The position numbers and the translations under genes are program-made. DNA of 37,150 bases, taken from IMG/VR virus record IMGVR_UViG_3300024346_006454, positions 1 through 37,150 of that record; one strand, given 5' to 3'. Source of the stretch: a virus. Below, in pieces: positions 1 to 7,960 of the stretch. The notes below the pieces were generated by a model. That model had not been told where the DNA came from. It did no database searches and saw nothing but the letters and a program-made list of their open reading frames with translations. Within the stretch, counting starts at the first letter, position 1. Each line of letters begins with the position of its first letter.

Positions 1-2
1 GA

Positions 3-1613
3 TCACAAATTTTAGTAGACGATGATACGTTTATTCAAGACATTGACTTTAGTGCAGGTGGTACAGCTACAGCACTAACACTAATTGATCATTCAGACTT
101 TGGAGGAGAAATTAGAAGTATTGCAAGTGCAAGTGTTTACGGTAACTACGGAATACATGGCACAGGTAGCGGAAGTATTGTATATGCAATTGGCATGAAT
201 CTTGCTTACATTGGCACAGGTAAAGATGTAACTAACGATAATACAGCAGTAATACAAGCAAACGAAGTAGTTGCTAATAGTGATGCAAACGTTTACTTTA
301 GTACAGTTGATCACAAAGGTGACTTTAGAGTTGGAGACTTGTTTAGAATTAATCAAGAAACAGGCGAAGTAACATTTACTAATGCAGAATTCTTATTCAA
401 TAACAATCAAGGTATTACATTTACTGACGGAACAAGCACAACAATAATTGACGGAACAAAGGTTGAAAGTGGAAATATTAGAATAAGCGGAAATACTATT
501 AGTAGTACAAGCGGCGATATTAATATTAATAGTTCTACTAGCACAATTAATTTACAAGATAATGTTAATATTACAGGTAATTTAGATGTTACCGGAAACG
601 TAACTGTTGGTGGTAACATTACACTAGGTGACGAAGATACAGACACAATTAATATTAATGCAAGAATTGATAGTGACATTGTACCTAATATTGATGACAC
701 TTATAAATTAGGTACAGAATTATTAAATTGGTCTGAAGCAAACATTGGTAAAGTATATGTTGATGATATTATTATTGACAATGATACAATTACTACAACT
801 GCTAGTAACGGTGATATTAATATTACAACTAACGGTGTTGGTCAAGTTATTATTGACAACATTGAACTTAGTGGAAATACTGTTGCTAACCCAGGCGGAG
901 ATATTATATTAGATCCAAGTAGTCAAACTGTAACAATTAATGGTACAGGAGCGTTAACATTACCTAAAGGTACTACAGCACAGAGACCTGGATCACCAAC
1001 AGCAGGTATGATACGTTATAATACAACTGCAAGCGTATTTGAAGCATATACTACGGAGTGGAATACACTAGGTGGTGTATACGATCTTGATAGAGATACG
1101 TATATTACACCAGAACTAACACCAGGTGCGGACGACGATACATTACGTTTTTATGCAGGCGGATCACTAGTAGCTGATGTTACTAGTCAAAGATTTGACG
1201 CAAAACGCTTAGAAGTTGATGATATTGCTGTACACGGTAACGTATTAGAAACAATTACAACCAATCAAAACTTACTTTTACGTGCAAATGGCGGCGGTTA
1301 TGTTGCTGTTGAAAACTTTAGTTTTAACGGAAATCAGATAACTAATACTATAGACGGTGCTGTTACTTCTTTAAAACAACAAGGTACAGGATACTTTAAA
1401 GTTGATGGCACAGGCGGTTTTGTTATTCCGGTCGGTAATAACGCAAATAGACACCCTAGTCCAGAACTTGGTATGATGCGTTATAATACAGTGGAAGACA
1501 GAGTTGAAATATATGATGTAGGTAATAACTGGGTTTCAGTTGCAGGTGCTACTGGTGCTGTTACATTTAACGATGCAGAGGAAATTGCAATTAAACTTGC
1601 ATTAACAATTTAG
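3..1613 (+). CDS. Tail fibre / virion structural protein, 5'-truncated by window edge
   Basis: The frame is open from base 3, so the gene enters from the left and the first internal Met (195) is not its start. About 536 residues are visible. Near residues 75-120 is the module IGTG...ANEVV...VYFSTVDHKGDFRVGDLF, which also occurs near the C-termini of the two giant fibres downstream, so the missing part may be a similar giant. Then come beta-rich stretches (NITGNLDVTGNVTVGGNI, SNGDINITTNGVGQVIIDN) typical of trimeric phage fibres. Two copies of a TTAQRPGSPTAGMIRYNT-type module follow (near residue 325 and close to the C-terminus). No catalytic motif was seen. Structural role is confident; the exact position on the virion is not. 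Confidence 0.8.
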   Translation, partial: SQILVDDDTFIQDIDFSAGGTATALTLIDHSDFGGEIRSIASASVYGNYGIHGTGSGSIVYAIGMNLAYIGTGKDVTNDNTAVIQANEVVANSDANVYFSTVDHKGDFRVGDLFRINQETGEVTFTNAEFLFNNNQGITFTDGTSTTIIDGTKVESGNIRISGNTISSTSGDININSSTSTINLQDNVNITGNLDVTGNVTVGGNITLGDEDTDTININARIDSDIVPNIDDTYKLGTELLNWSEANIGKVYVDDIIIDNDTITTTASNGDINITTNGVGQVIIDNIELSGNTVANPGGDIILDPSSQTVTINGTGALTLPKGTTAQRPGSPTAGMIRYNTTASVFEAYTTEWNTLGGVYDLDRDTYITPELTPGADDDTLRFYAGGSLVADVTSQRFDAKRLEVDDIAVHGNVLETITTNQNLLLRANGGGYVAVENFSFNGNQITNTIDGAVTSLKQQGTGYFKVDGTGGFVIPVGNNANRHPSPELGMMRYNTVEDRVEIYDVGNNWVSVAGATGAVTFNDAEEIAIKLALTI

Positions 1614-1622
1614 GAAAAATAA

Positions 1623-1952
1623 ATGGCAACTAATTTTAAAAATATTATAGGCAAAGAAATTGGTACTCAACGGGTAGCAGTTTATACAACACCGGCCGCA
1701 ACAAGTACAACTGTTATTGGTATGAACATTGCTAACTTAACAGGTAGTATGGTAAGCGTTGATATCGAAATTGGCGATGAAGCAAGTTCCATTGGATACA
1801 TGATTAAAGGAATGCCTATTCCTCCAAGTACTGCAATGAAGCCAATTGGTAAAGGTGAAAAAATTGTCCTTGATGCAAGCAATACGTTATATGTTACATC
1901 GGACACAACCGAGTCACTTGATGTGATTCTTAGCTTAGTGGAGATAGTATAA
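1623..1952 (+). CDS. Small structural protein (109 aa), function unknown
   Basis: A 109-residue protein starting at ATG 1623 after a GGAAA Shine-Dalgarno-like tract. It is beta-rich with no signal peptide or membrane segment. It resembles in size and pattern the 108-residue product at 12832-13158: both open with a short Ala/Ser/Thr-rich segment, have a YTTPA/YTVPA-type strand, and end with a hydrophobic strand. It lies 9 bases after the fibre gene and its stop overlaps the next start (TAATG), so it is translated with virion genes. A fibre connector or decoration protein is possible, but no family was recognised. Confidence 0.7.
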   Translation: MATNFKNIIGKEIGTQRVAVYTTPAATSTTVIGMNIANLTGSMVSVDIEIGDEASSIGYMIKGMPIPPSTAMKPIGKGEKIVLDASNTLYVTSDTTESLDVILSLVEIV

Positions 1953-2311
1953 TGAGTGATGGTAGTTTAGGACAAAGTCTTTCAGATATGGTCAACCAAG
2001 TTGACGCAAGATATTTTTATGGATTACGTAGAACATCTGAAGGTGAACTATACATTGGTAAAGTTGATCAGTTAAGAAGTCACGATAGTATACAAATTAA
2101 TAAAGAAGGCGATCCTACAGAAAACTACGAAGATTTTCAACAAGGTGAAGACTTTCTTGAAGGTAGAGATGTAAATCACAAAAGGGTTTACCTAAATTTA
2201 AACTACGAGCAGTTTAGATGGGATAATAGAAACATTAGTTATTATATTGACGATAGCGGAAATTTAGTAGCACGAATTAATGAGGATTATACATACCCGG
2301 CAGGAGTATGA
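1952..2311 (+). CDS. Hypothetical virion-region protein (119 aa)
   Basis: A 119-residue acidic protein whose ATG overlaps the previous stop by one base (TAATG), implying translational coupling. It is Tyr/Asp/Glu rich and has no recognisable motif: it opens MSDGSLGQSLSDMVNQVDAR and ends NLVARINEDYTYPAGV. Its position just before the giant fibre gene and its small size suggest a virion component or an assembly factor. A late-promoter octamer begins at its last stop base, so the following giant can be transcribed separately. Function not assigned. Confidence 0.7.
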   Translation: MSDGSLGQSLSDMVNQVDARYFYGLRRTSEGELYIGKVDQLRSHDSIQINKEGDPTENYEDFQQGEDFLEGRDVNHKRVYLNLNYEQFRWDNRNISYYIDDSGNLVARINEDYTYPAGV

Positions 2312-2318
2312 ATAAATA
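2311..2318 (+). promoter_or_regulatory. T4-type late promoter octamer AATAAATA
   Basis: AATAAATA matches the NATAAATA form of the T4-like late promoter (T4 consensus TATAAATA). It starts on the last base of the upstream stop codon and lies 17 bases before the ATG of the 1862-residue fibre gene. Confidence 0.5.
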
Positions 2319-2335
2319 CGTAAAAGGTAAAGAAA

Positions 2336-5300
2336 ATGGCAGAATTTAAACTTAGTAGAATTAGATTTAACTGGAAAGGCGAATGGGCCGGTGGTAGTGA
2401 TTATATCGTTGATGATATGATACAATACCAAGGTTTTACGTATGTAGCATTAAAAACACATACAGCAGGAACTTTTTATAATGACGTAGCAGGTACAGAC
2501 GTTACACCAGCTGAACCAAAATGGACTAAACAGTCAGAAGGTAAAGTTTGGAAAAATGTTTGGGCTGTAAGTACACATTATTCAATTGGTAACTTAGTAA
2601 AATACGGTGCTAGTATTTACGAATGTACTGAATCACATACATCTGCCGCTACATTTGTTTCAGGTTCAGACGGTCTAGTTGCTGACATTGGAAAATGGAC
2701 ATTAGTTGCTGTTTCGTCCGCTGACTGGAAATACAACTGGACTATTAATACACTATATAGAACAAACGACCTTGTACGTTATAATGGTAAAGTTTACAAA
2801 GCTGTTAATCAGCATGTGTCTGCCGCAACTACACTATTAGGACTTGAAGCTAACCAAGGTGACTGGACTGTATTATCAGACAGTGATACATGGAGAGCTA
2901 CATGGTCAATTGGTACACGTTATCGTGTTAATGATATTGTTAAGTACGGTGGTATTGTTTACCAATGTGTTCAAGGACACACATCAGCAGATTCGATTGC
3001 ACTTGGACTAGAAGAAGACCAAGCTAAATGGGCAGTACAACTTGATGGTATTGAGTATGTATCAAAAGTTTATACAGATCCAGAATCATTAGAAGAAACA
3101 ATTGAAGGTATTTGGCAAGCAGATTATAGATATAAGAAAAACGATATTGTAAAACGTGGCGCTAACTTAATGAAGTGTCTAGTTGGACATACTTCAACAA
3201 CAGGTGCAAGTGGATTTAATACAGACTATGCCGGAAGTAAATGGTCATTGTACTTGCCTGGTAGCGAATATGAAAATGTTTGGGGAGATAATGTTTATTA
3301 TCAACCAGGTGATACTGTACTTTACGGTGGTTACATTTATAAAGCAGTTACATTTAATGTAGGACTAAAACCAAGCCAATATGGAACTGATTGGAACGTA
3401 TCATTTGAAGGTTATAAGTTTAGAGGTGATTGGAACGGCGAAGGCGGCGACAGTTCATTTGTAGATTACAAAACAGGTGACCTAGTACGTCTTTCAGGTA
3501 ACCTATATATGGCTATCCAAGACAGTACAAACTTACAGCCTGATGCATGGCCAGCATACTGGGAATTAGTTATTGATGGCAGACAGTGGCGTGACTATTG
3601 GGAAGACAATATTGAGTACTTTAAAGGTGATATAGTTAACTGGGAAGGATCTTCCTATACTTGTTTACAATACCATCGTTCAAGTGAATCAGCATCAAGA
3701 CCAGATTTAGATGTAGAACAACCAGATCAAAACTATTGGAAAGTTGCAATACTTGGTACACTAACTAACAAGTTAGCAAGAAAAGGTGACTTAAAAACAT
3801 TCCAAGATCAAGATTCTACAGCAATTGACACATTACGTTTACCAATTGGTGCAACGGGTCAAACATTAAGATCAACTAGTGGTATGCCAGCATGGGATAC
3901 ATTAGATTTACAAGATAATTTATATTATGTTTCACTTAATGGCGTTGATGATGCAACACAAGGTGGATCATTAAACTCACCATTTAGAACTATTAGATTT
4001 GCAATGAGTTACTTATTAGCAGATGAACCTAACAGAGTTGGTGAACACGCAACGGTTAGATGTATGGCCGGAGAATTTGCAGAAATACTTCCAATTAGTA
4101 TTCCAAGTAAAGTTGCACTAGTAGGTGCAGAACTTAGAACAACTACAATTAGACCAGCTATGACTGATCAAGGCGATGTTGTACTAGGCGAAAAAACTTA
4201 TATACACGGTGTACCACAACCACAAGAAGCATTAATTATTCCATCAGCTAATAACATATCAAATATGTTTTATGTTAGAAATGGTTGCGGACTTAGAAAC
4301 TGTACACTAAAAGGATTAACAGGAGTATTGGTAGGACCAAACGATTACGGAACAAGTCGCCCAACAGGCGGAGCATTTGTTTCATTAGATCCAGGTACTG
4401 GACCAGACGATACAAGTGTTTGGATTGCAAACGTAAACAACATGCAGTATACACCAACAGCTGGTACTTATGCCCCAGCAACAGGTGTAATGACATTAAC
4501 TCTTCCAACAGCACAGTATACACCTACAACAGGAACAACTTATGATCCAGCAACAGGACAAATGACATTAGCATTTGACGCAGTACACGGATTAGCTGTA
4601 GGAGAAGAAATTAGCTTTGCAAATAATAGTTTAACATTTAAATGTGCAAAAGATAATTATGCAACAGATCATACTTATCCAAGAGTTACAGATCCAGCAT
4701 ATGGAGAAAAACGTAAAATTGTTGCTAGAACAGATAAAACAATTACTGTAAATGTTGGAGTTAATCCAGATGGGATTTACGACCACAGATTTGTAAGTTC
4801 TACTGCTAACTCTATAACTTGGGCTCATAATATTAAAATTGGAAACACAATTACTATTGATGCAAATAGTTTAGCATGGACCTGTGCTAGTGATGGTAAT
4901 GCAACACAACTGTTACACCCAAGATCAACAGATCCGTACTACAATAAGAATATTTTAATTACAAATGTAAGTGGTAATGTTATTACAATGAATGTCGGTA
5001 TTAGTTCAGAATTATCTGCACACACATTTGTAAGTGCAACAGCAGGCGCTGTTAACTTAAAAAGAATTGCAGGCGGTAGATCAACATATGTACAAGGTGT
5101 TACAACAATCGGTGACAACTGTGTAGGACTAAAAATTGATGGTGCATTACACAACGGTGGTAATAGATCGATTGTTGCTAATGACTTTACACAAGTACTA
5201 AGTGACGGTATTGGTTACTGGGCTACAAACAGAGGACGTTCAGAGCTAGTTAGTGTGTTTACATATTATGCACATATTGGTTATCTAGCAGAAGCTGGCG

Positions 5301-7924
5301 GAATTTTACGTGCTACTAATGGTAACAACTCTTACGGAACGTTTGGTAGTGTATCAGAAGGATTTGATTCAACAGAAACTCCGCAAAATGCTACAGTTAA
5401 TAACCAAAGCGGAGAAGCAACAGTTGACGAAGTTTGGTCAACAGGTACTTCTATACTTGCACTAGCATACAAAAACACAGGACAAACATATACACAAGCA
5501 ACAGCATCAACTACACAAGCATCAGGTGTTGGATTAGATATGCAATTTGATGAGTTTAGACAAGGTGCTATTTCAAAAATTGATTTACAATTACCAGATG
5601 ACAGTACAAACGTTGGTGGTAGAGGATTTAAATCTTTTGGTAACTCAGCACAAGGCGGAGATTTATCAAGCATTATCTTAGCGGCTTCAGAAGTAAGAAC
5701 TAAAGCACAGCTAGTAGGAATGCGTATTGTTATTACTGAAGGTATTGGAGCTGGTCAGTATGGATGGATTCAAAATTATAATCCGGCAACATTTACTGCA
5801 ACAGTATATACAGAATCAACTAACTCACCAGGTTGGGATAATATTGTTCCAGGTAAATTAAACGTAACAGCATTAACAGCAACCACAGTTTACTTTTACG
5901 AGCCAAGAGTTAGTGTTACAAGTCCAACGTTTAGTAAGTCTAATAATAGTGTACAAACAGGTGCACTTGATATGGGCTATAGTCCAAGCATTGGTATGTG
6001 GTATTATGCACCAAGTGGAACAAATGACTTTTATGTTTCAACAGATGGAGCAGTTTGGACACTTAGAGATTTACCAGACTATAGTTTAAGTTGGTCAGGT
6101 TTTGCAAAAAATGGTCCAGTTATAGCGGCAGTAGCAGATGGTAGTAACAAATTAGTTTATTCAAATGATGGTATTAACTTTGATCATTCAACACTTCCAG
6201 CAAGTACAACATGGAAGCATGTAGAAGTTGGCGGACCTAATAACGATACTATTATGGCACTAGCAACAGGTAGTGCAAACATTTATAAAAACACACTTGA
6301 AACTGGCGGAGACTCAACACAAGTTCCTTCAGGAAGTTGGACTACAGTAGCAACTGGCGGAAGTGCAACTACATGGGTAGGACTAGCATACGGTGCAGGC
6401 AAATGGATTGCAATCGCTGAAGACGGTACTACGGTTATTTCAACAAACAACGGTGTAAGTTGGACAACAGGAGCGGCAGTAACACCTGCGGCACCAGAAG
6501 TATATAGCGATTTAGTTTTTGGTAACAACTGTTGGATTGCAACGATGGCACAGTCAGATAGAGTTATCTACAGTGACACTGGTACTGCTTGGTCAGACGC
6601 ACAATTAGTTGGAGACTCGGGTAGAGAAAATTGGAAAATTGGTTATACACAAGGTACATTCTTAGCAGTAAGTAGTACTGGTACAACAGTAAGTTCAGAT
6701 AATGGATACGGTTGGACAGTAAGAGAAGCTACAGGAAACTTAACAGCAATAGCAGGCGGACTTAGAAATAACTTGCCAACATGGGTTGGCTTATCAAATG
6801 CAGGATCAGTTGGTAATATTATTACTGGTGGTGCAACAGCATTTGCAAGAGTTGAAGTAAAAGATGGAAAATTAAATCAGTTTAATATTTACAATCCAGG
6901 CAGTGGATATATTACTCCACCAACAGTAACAGTTACAGATCCTGAAGAGTATGGCGAGCCGTACTACATTGTTGATATTAACAACGGTGTGCTACCACAA
7001 CCAACTTTTGTTAATAGAGGTACAGGATATCAAAGTGCGATTGTAACAATAGCTGGTAACGGTTTTGGAGAAGAATTACAAATTGGTAACACTATGAAAA
7101 TTAGTGGACTAAGTTTAATTCCAGGTCCTGGTGCAAACGTAAGATTTACAGGAAGTGATGTAATTTATAGATTAGTTAAAGTTACACAATCAACCGGCGT
7201 AGCACCAAATATTGAAATTACATTCCAAATTAGTCCAGTTCTAGGTCGTGCATTAGCACCAATACATGGAACAGGAGTTACTATACGTGAACGTTATAGT
7301 AGCTGTAGACTTACAGGACATGACTTCCTAGACATTGGTACAGGTAACTTTGCTAATACAAATTACCCAGGACTTTATGTATTTGGACAAAGCGCCTCAA
7401 ATGAAACAAGACAAGCAAATGAAGTTGTTGAATCAAATGGCGGACGAGTATTCTACACAAGTACAGACCAAGATGGTAACTACAGAGTTGGTGAACTATT
7501 TAGAGTTTCACAAGCACAAGGTGGAGTTACATTAAGTGCAGACTTCTTTGACTTAGAAGGACTAGACGAGTTAAGACTTGGTGGAATTAGAGTTGGCGGA
7601 ACACAGGCTGTTATTAGAGAATTTAGTACTGATAACACTTTTGTTGCTAACTCAGACAATATTATTCCAACACAAAGAGCGTTGAAACTATATATAGAAA
7701 ATAGATTTAATGGTGGTGGATCTAATTTGTTTACAAACAAACTAACAGCAGGTCAGTTAGTATTCGAAGACACTACATGGTCAAACACAGCTGGGGTAAA
7801 TATTCCAGACTCACAGGCTAGTGTATTAGTTGATATGACTATTAACGGGCCATTAGGCGGTGGATTAGCCGCAATGAATATGTTTATGTCGGGCAGAACT
7901 GAACGAGATGACTTTAACGGATAA
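2336..7924 (+). CDS. Giant tail-fibre-like protein with CBM-like repeats, beta-helix and beta-propeller (1862 aa)
   Basis: Domains seen in order: residues ~10-470, eight repeats of W..(W)....Y..(G/N)D.V.Y.G..Y.C...H(T/V)S, resembling chitin-binding CBM5/12 modules; ~528-700, start of a right-handed beta-helix (YYVSLNGVDD..., IPSKVALVGAELRTTTIRP); ~698-916, an insert with duplicated segments; ~917-1010, the beta-helix resumes (CVGLKIDGALHNGGN); ~1205-1500, a BNR/sialidase-like beta-propeller with recurring S.DG..W blades; ~1680-1862, conserved C-terminal modules HDFLDIGTGNF, FYTSTDQDGNYRVGELF and DNIIPTQRAL. Both inserts are absent from the paralog at 7961-12802. No enzyme active site is evident. 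It probably forms an elongated host- or glycan-contacting fibre, though a baseplate-attached spike is also possible. It follows a late octamer. Confidence 0.85.
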   Translation: MAEFKLSRIRFNWKGEWAGGSDYIVDDMIQYQGFTYVALKTHTAGTFYNDVAGTDVTPAEPKWTKQSEGKVWKNVWAVSTHYSIGNLVKYGASIYECTESHTSAATFVSGSDGLVADIGKWTLVAVSSADWKYNWTINTLYRTNDLVRYNGKVYKAVNQHVSAATTLLGLEANQGDWTVLSDSDTWRATWSIGTRYRVNDIVKYGGIVYQCVQGHTSADSIALGLEEDQAKWAVQLDGIEYVSKVYTDPESLEETIEGIWQADYRYKKNDIVKRGANLMKCLVGHTSTTGASGFNTDYAGSKWSLYLPGSEYENVWGDNVYYQPGDTVLYGGYIYKAVTFNVGLKPSQYGTDWNVSFEGYKFRGDWNGEGGDSSFVDYKTGDLVRLSGNLYMAIQDSTNLQPDAWPAYWELVIDGRQWRDYWEDNIEYFKGDIVNWEGSSYTCLQYHRSSESASRPDLDVEQPDQNYWKVAILGTLTNKLARKGDLKTFQDQDSTAIDTLRLPIGATGQTLRSTSGMPAWDTLDLQDNLYYVSLNGVDDATQGGSLNSPFRTIRFAMSYLLADEPNRVGEHATVRCMAGEFAEILPISIPSKVALVGAELRTTTIRPAMTDQGDVVLGEKTYIHGVPQPQEALIIPSANNISNMFYVRNGCGLRNCTLKGLTGVLVGPNDYGTSRPTGGAFVSLDPGTGPDDTSVWIANVNNMQYTPTAGTYAPATGVMTLTLPTAQYTPTTGTTYDPATGQMTLAFDAVHGLAVGEEISFANNSLTFKCAKDNYATDHTYPRVTDPAYGEKRKIVARTDKTITVNVGVNPDGIYDHRFVSSTANSITWAHNIKIGNTITIDANSLAWTCASDGNATQLLHPRSTDPYYNKNILITNVSGNVITMNVGISSELSAHTFVSATAGAVNLKRIAGGRSTYVQGVTTIGDNCVGLKIDGALHNGGNRSIVANDFTQVLSDGIGYWATNRGRSELVSVFTYYAHIGYLAEAGGILRATNGNNSYGTFGSVSEGFDSTETPQNATVNNQSGEATVDEVWSTGTSILALAYKNTGQTYTQATASTTQASGVGLDMQFDEFRQGAISKIDLQLPDDSTNVGGRGFKSFGNSAQGGDLSSIILAASEVRTKAQLVGMRIVITEGIGAGQYGWIQNYNPATFTATVYTESTNSPGWDNIVPGKLNVTALTATTVYFYEPRVSVTSPTFSKSNNSVQTGALDMGYSPSIGMWYYAPSGTNDFYVSTDGAVWTLRDLPDYSLSWSGFAKNGPVIAAVADGSNKLVYSNDGINFDHSTLPASTTWKHVEVGGPNNDTIMALATGSANIYKNTLETGGDSTQVPSGSWTTVATGGSATTWVGLAYGAGKWIAIAEDGTTVISTNNGVSWTTGAAVTPAAPEVYSDLVFGNNCWIATMAQSDRVIYSDTGTAWSDAQLVGDSGRENWKIGYTQGTFLAVSSTGTTVSSDNGYGWTVREATGNLTAIAGGLRNNLPTWVGLSNAGSVGNIITGGATAFARVEVKDGKLNQFNIYNPGSGYITPPTVTVTDPEEYGEPYYIVDINNGVLPQPTFVNRGTGYQSAIVTIAGNGFGEELQIGNTMKISGLSLIPGPGANVRFTGSDVIYRLVKVTQSTGVAPNIEITFQISPVLGRALAPIHGTGVTIRERYSSCRLTGHDFLDIGTGNFANTNYPGLYVFGQSASNETRQANEVVESNGGRVFYTSTDQDGNYRVGELFRVSQAQGGVTLSADFFDLEGLDELRLGGIRVGGTQAVIREFSTDNTFVANSDNIIPTQRALKLYIENRFNGGGSNLFTNKLTAGQLVFEDTTWSNTAGVNIPDSQASVLVDMTINGPLGGGLAAMNMFMSGRTERDDFNG
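2360..3755 (+). repeat. Eight tandem CBM5/12-like protein repeats in the first giant fibre
   Basis: Eight coding repeats of roughly 45-60 residues. Each has an opening Trp pair (WKNVW, WKYNW, WRATW, WRDYW), a GD/ND-(I/L/T)V turn, a YGG/YNG hairpin, a Y.C or Y.A strand and often HTS. This is the pattern of the small aromatic-rich chitin-binding fold, but Cys pairs and exact ligands are not conserved, so binding specificity is unknown. Confidence 0.7.
4428..5082 (+). repeat. Insertion with internal duplications in the giant fibre
   Basis: This coding segment has no counterpart in the paralogous fibre, which runs directly from SLDPGWGPDDDRVWI to YVQGV. It opens with two copies of YTPT.GT(Y).PATG.MTL and continues with two copies of a module holding NSL(T/A)(F/W)(K/T)CA.D..AT, a PR(V/S)TDP turn and (V/M)NVG. 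It looks like an inserted, internally duplicated domain. Confidence 0.65.
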
Positions 7925-7925
7925 T

Positions 7926-7933
7926 GATAAATA
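7926..7933 (+). promoter_or_regulatory. T4-type late promoter octamer GATAAATA
   Basis: GATAAATA lies just after the stop of the first giant fibre, 27 bases before the ATG at 7961. A GGAG Shine-Dalgarno (7951-7954) sits between them. Confidence 0.55.
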
Positions 7934-7960
7934 TGTATAATATCAAGAACGGAGCAAAAA

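Noticed and set aside
93-356. Open frames antisense to the structural genes, here and at many other positions on the minus strand
   Set aside because: They lie opposite clearly coding genes, have low-complexity Val/Pro/Leu-rich translations that mirror the sense codons, and lack ribosome sites.
7335-7535. Short plus-strand frames nested inside large genes (also at 11346, 15580, 24756, 29898, 31470, 34137)
   Set aside because: They are out-of-frame shadows of the surrounding gene with Gln/Lys/Leu-rich composition and no ribosome site.
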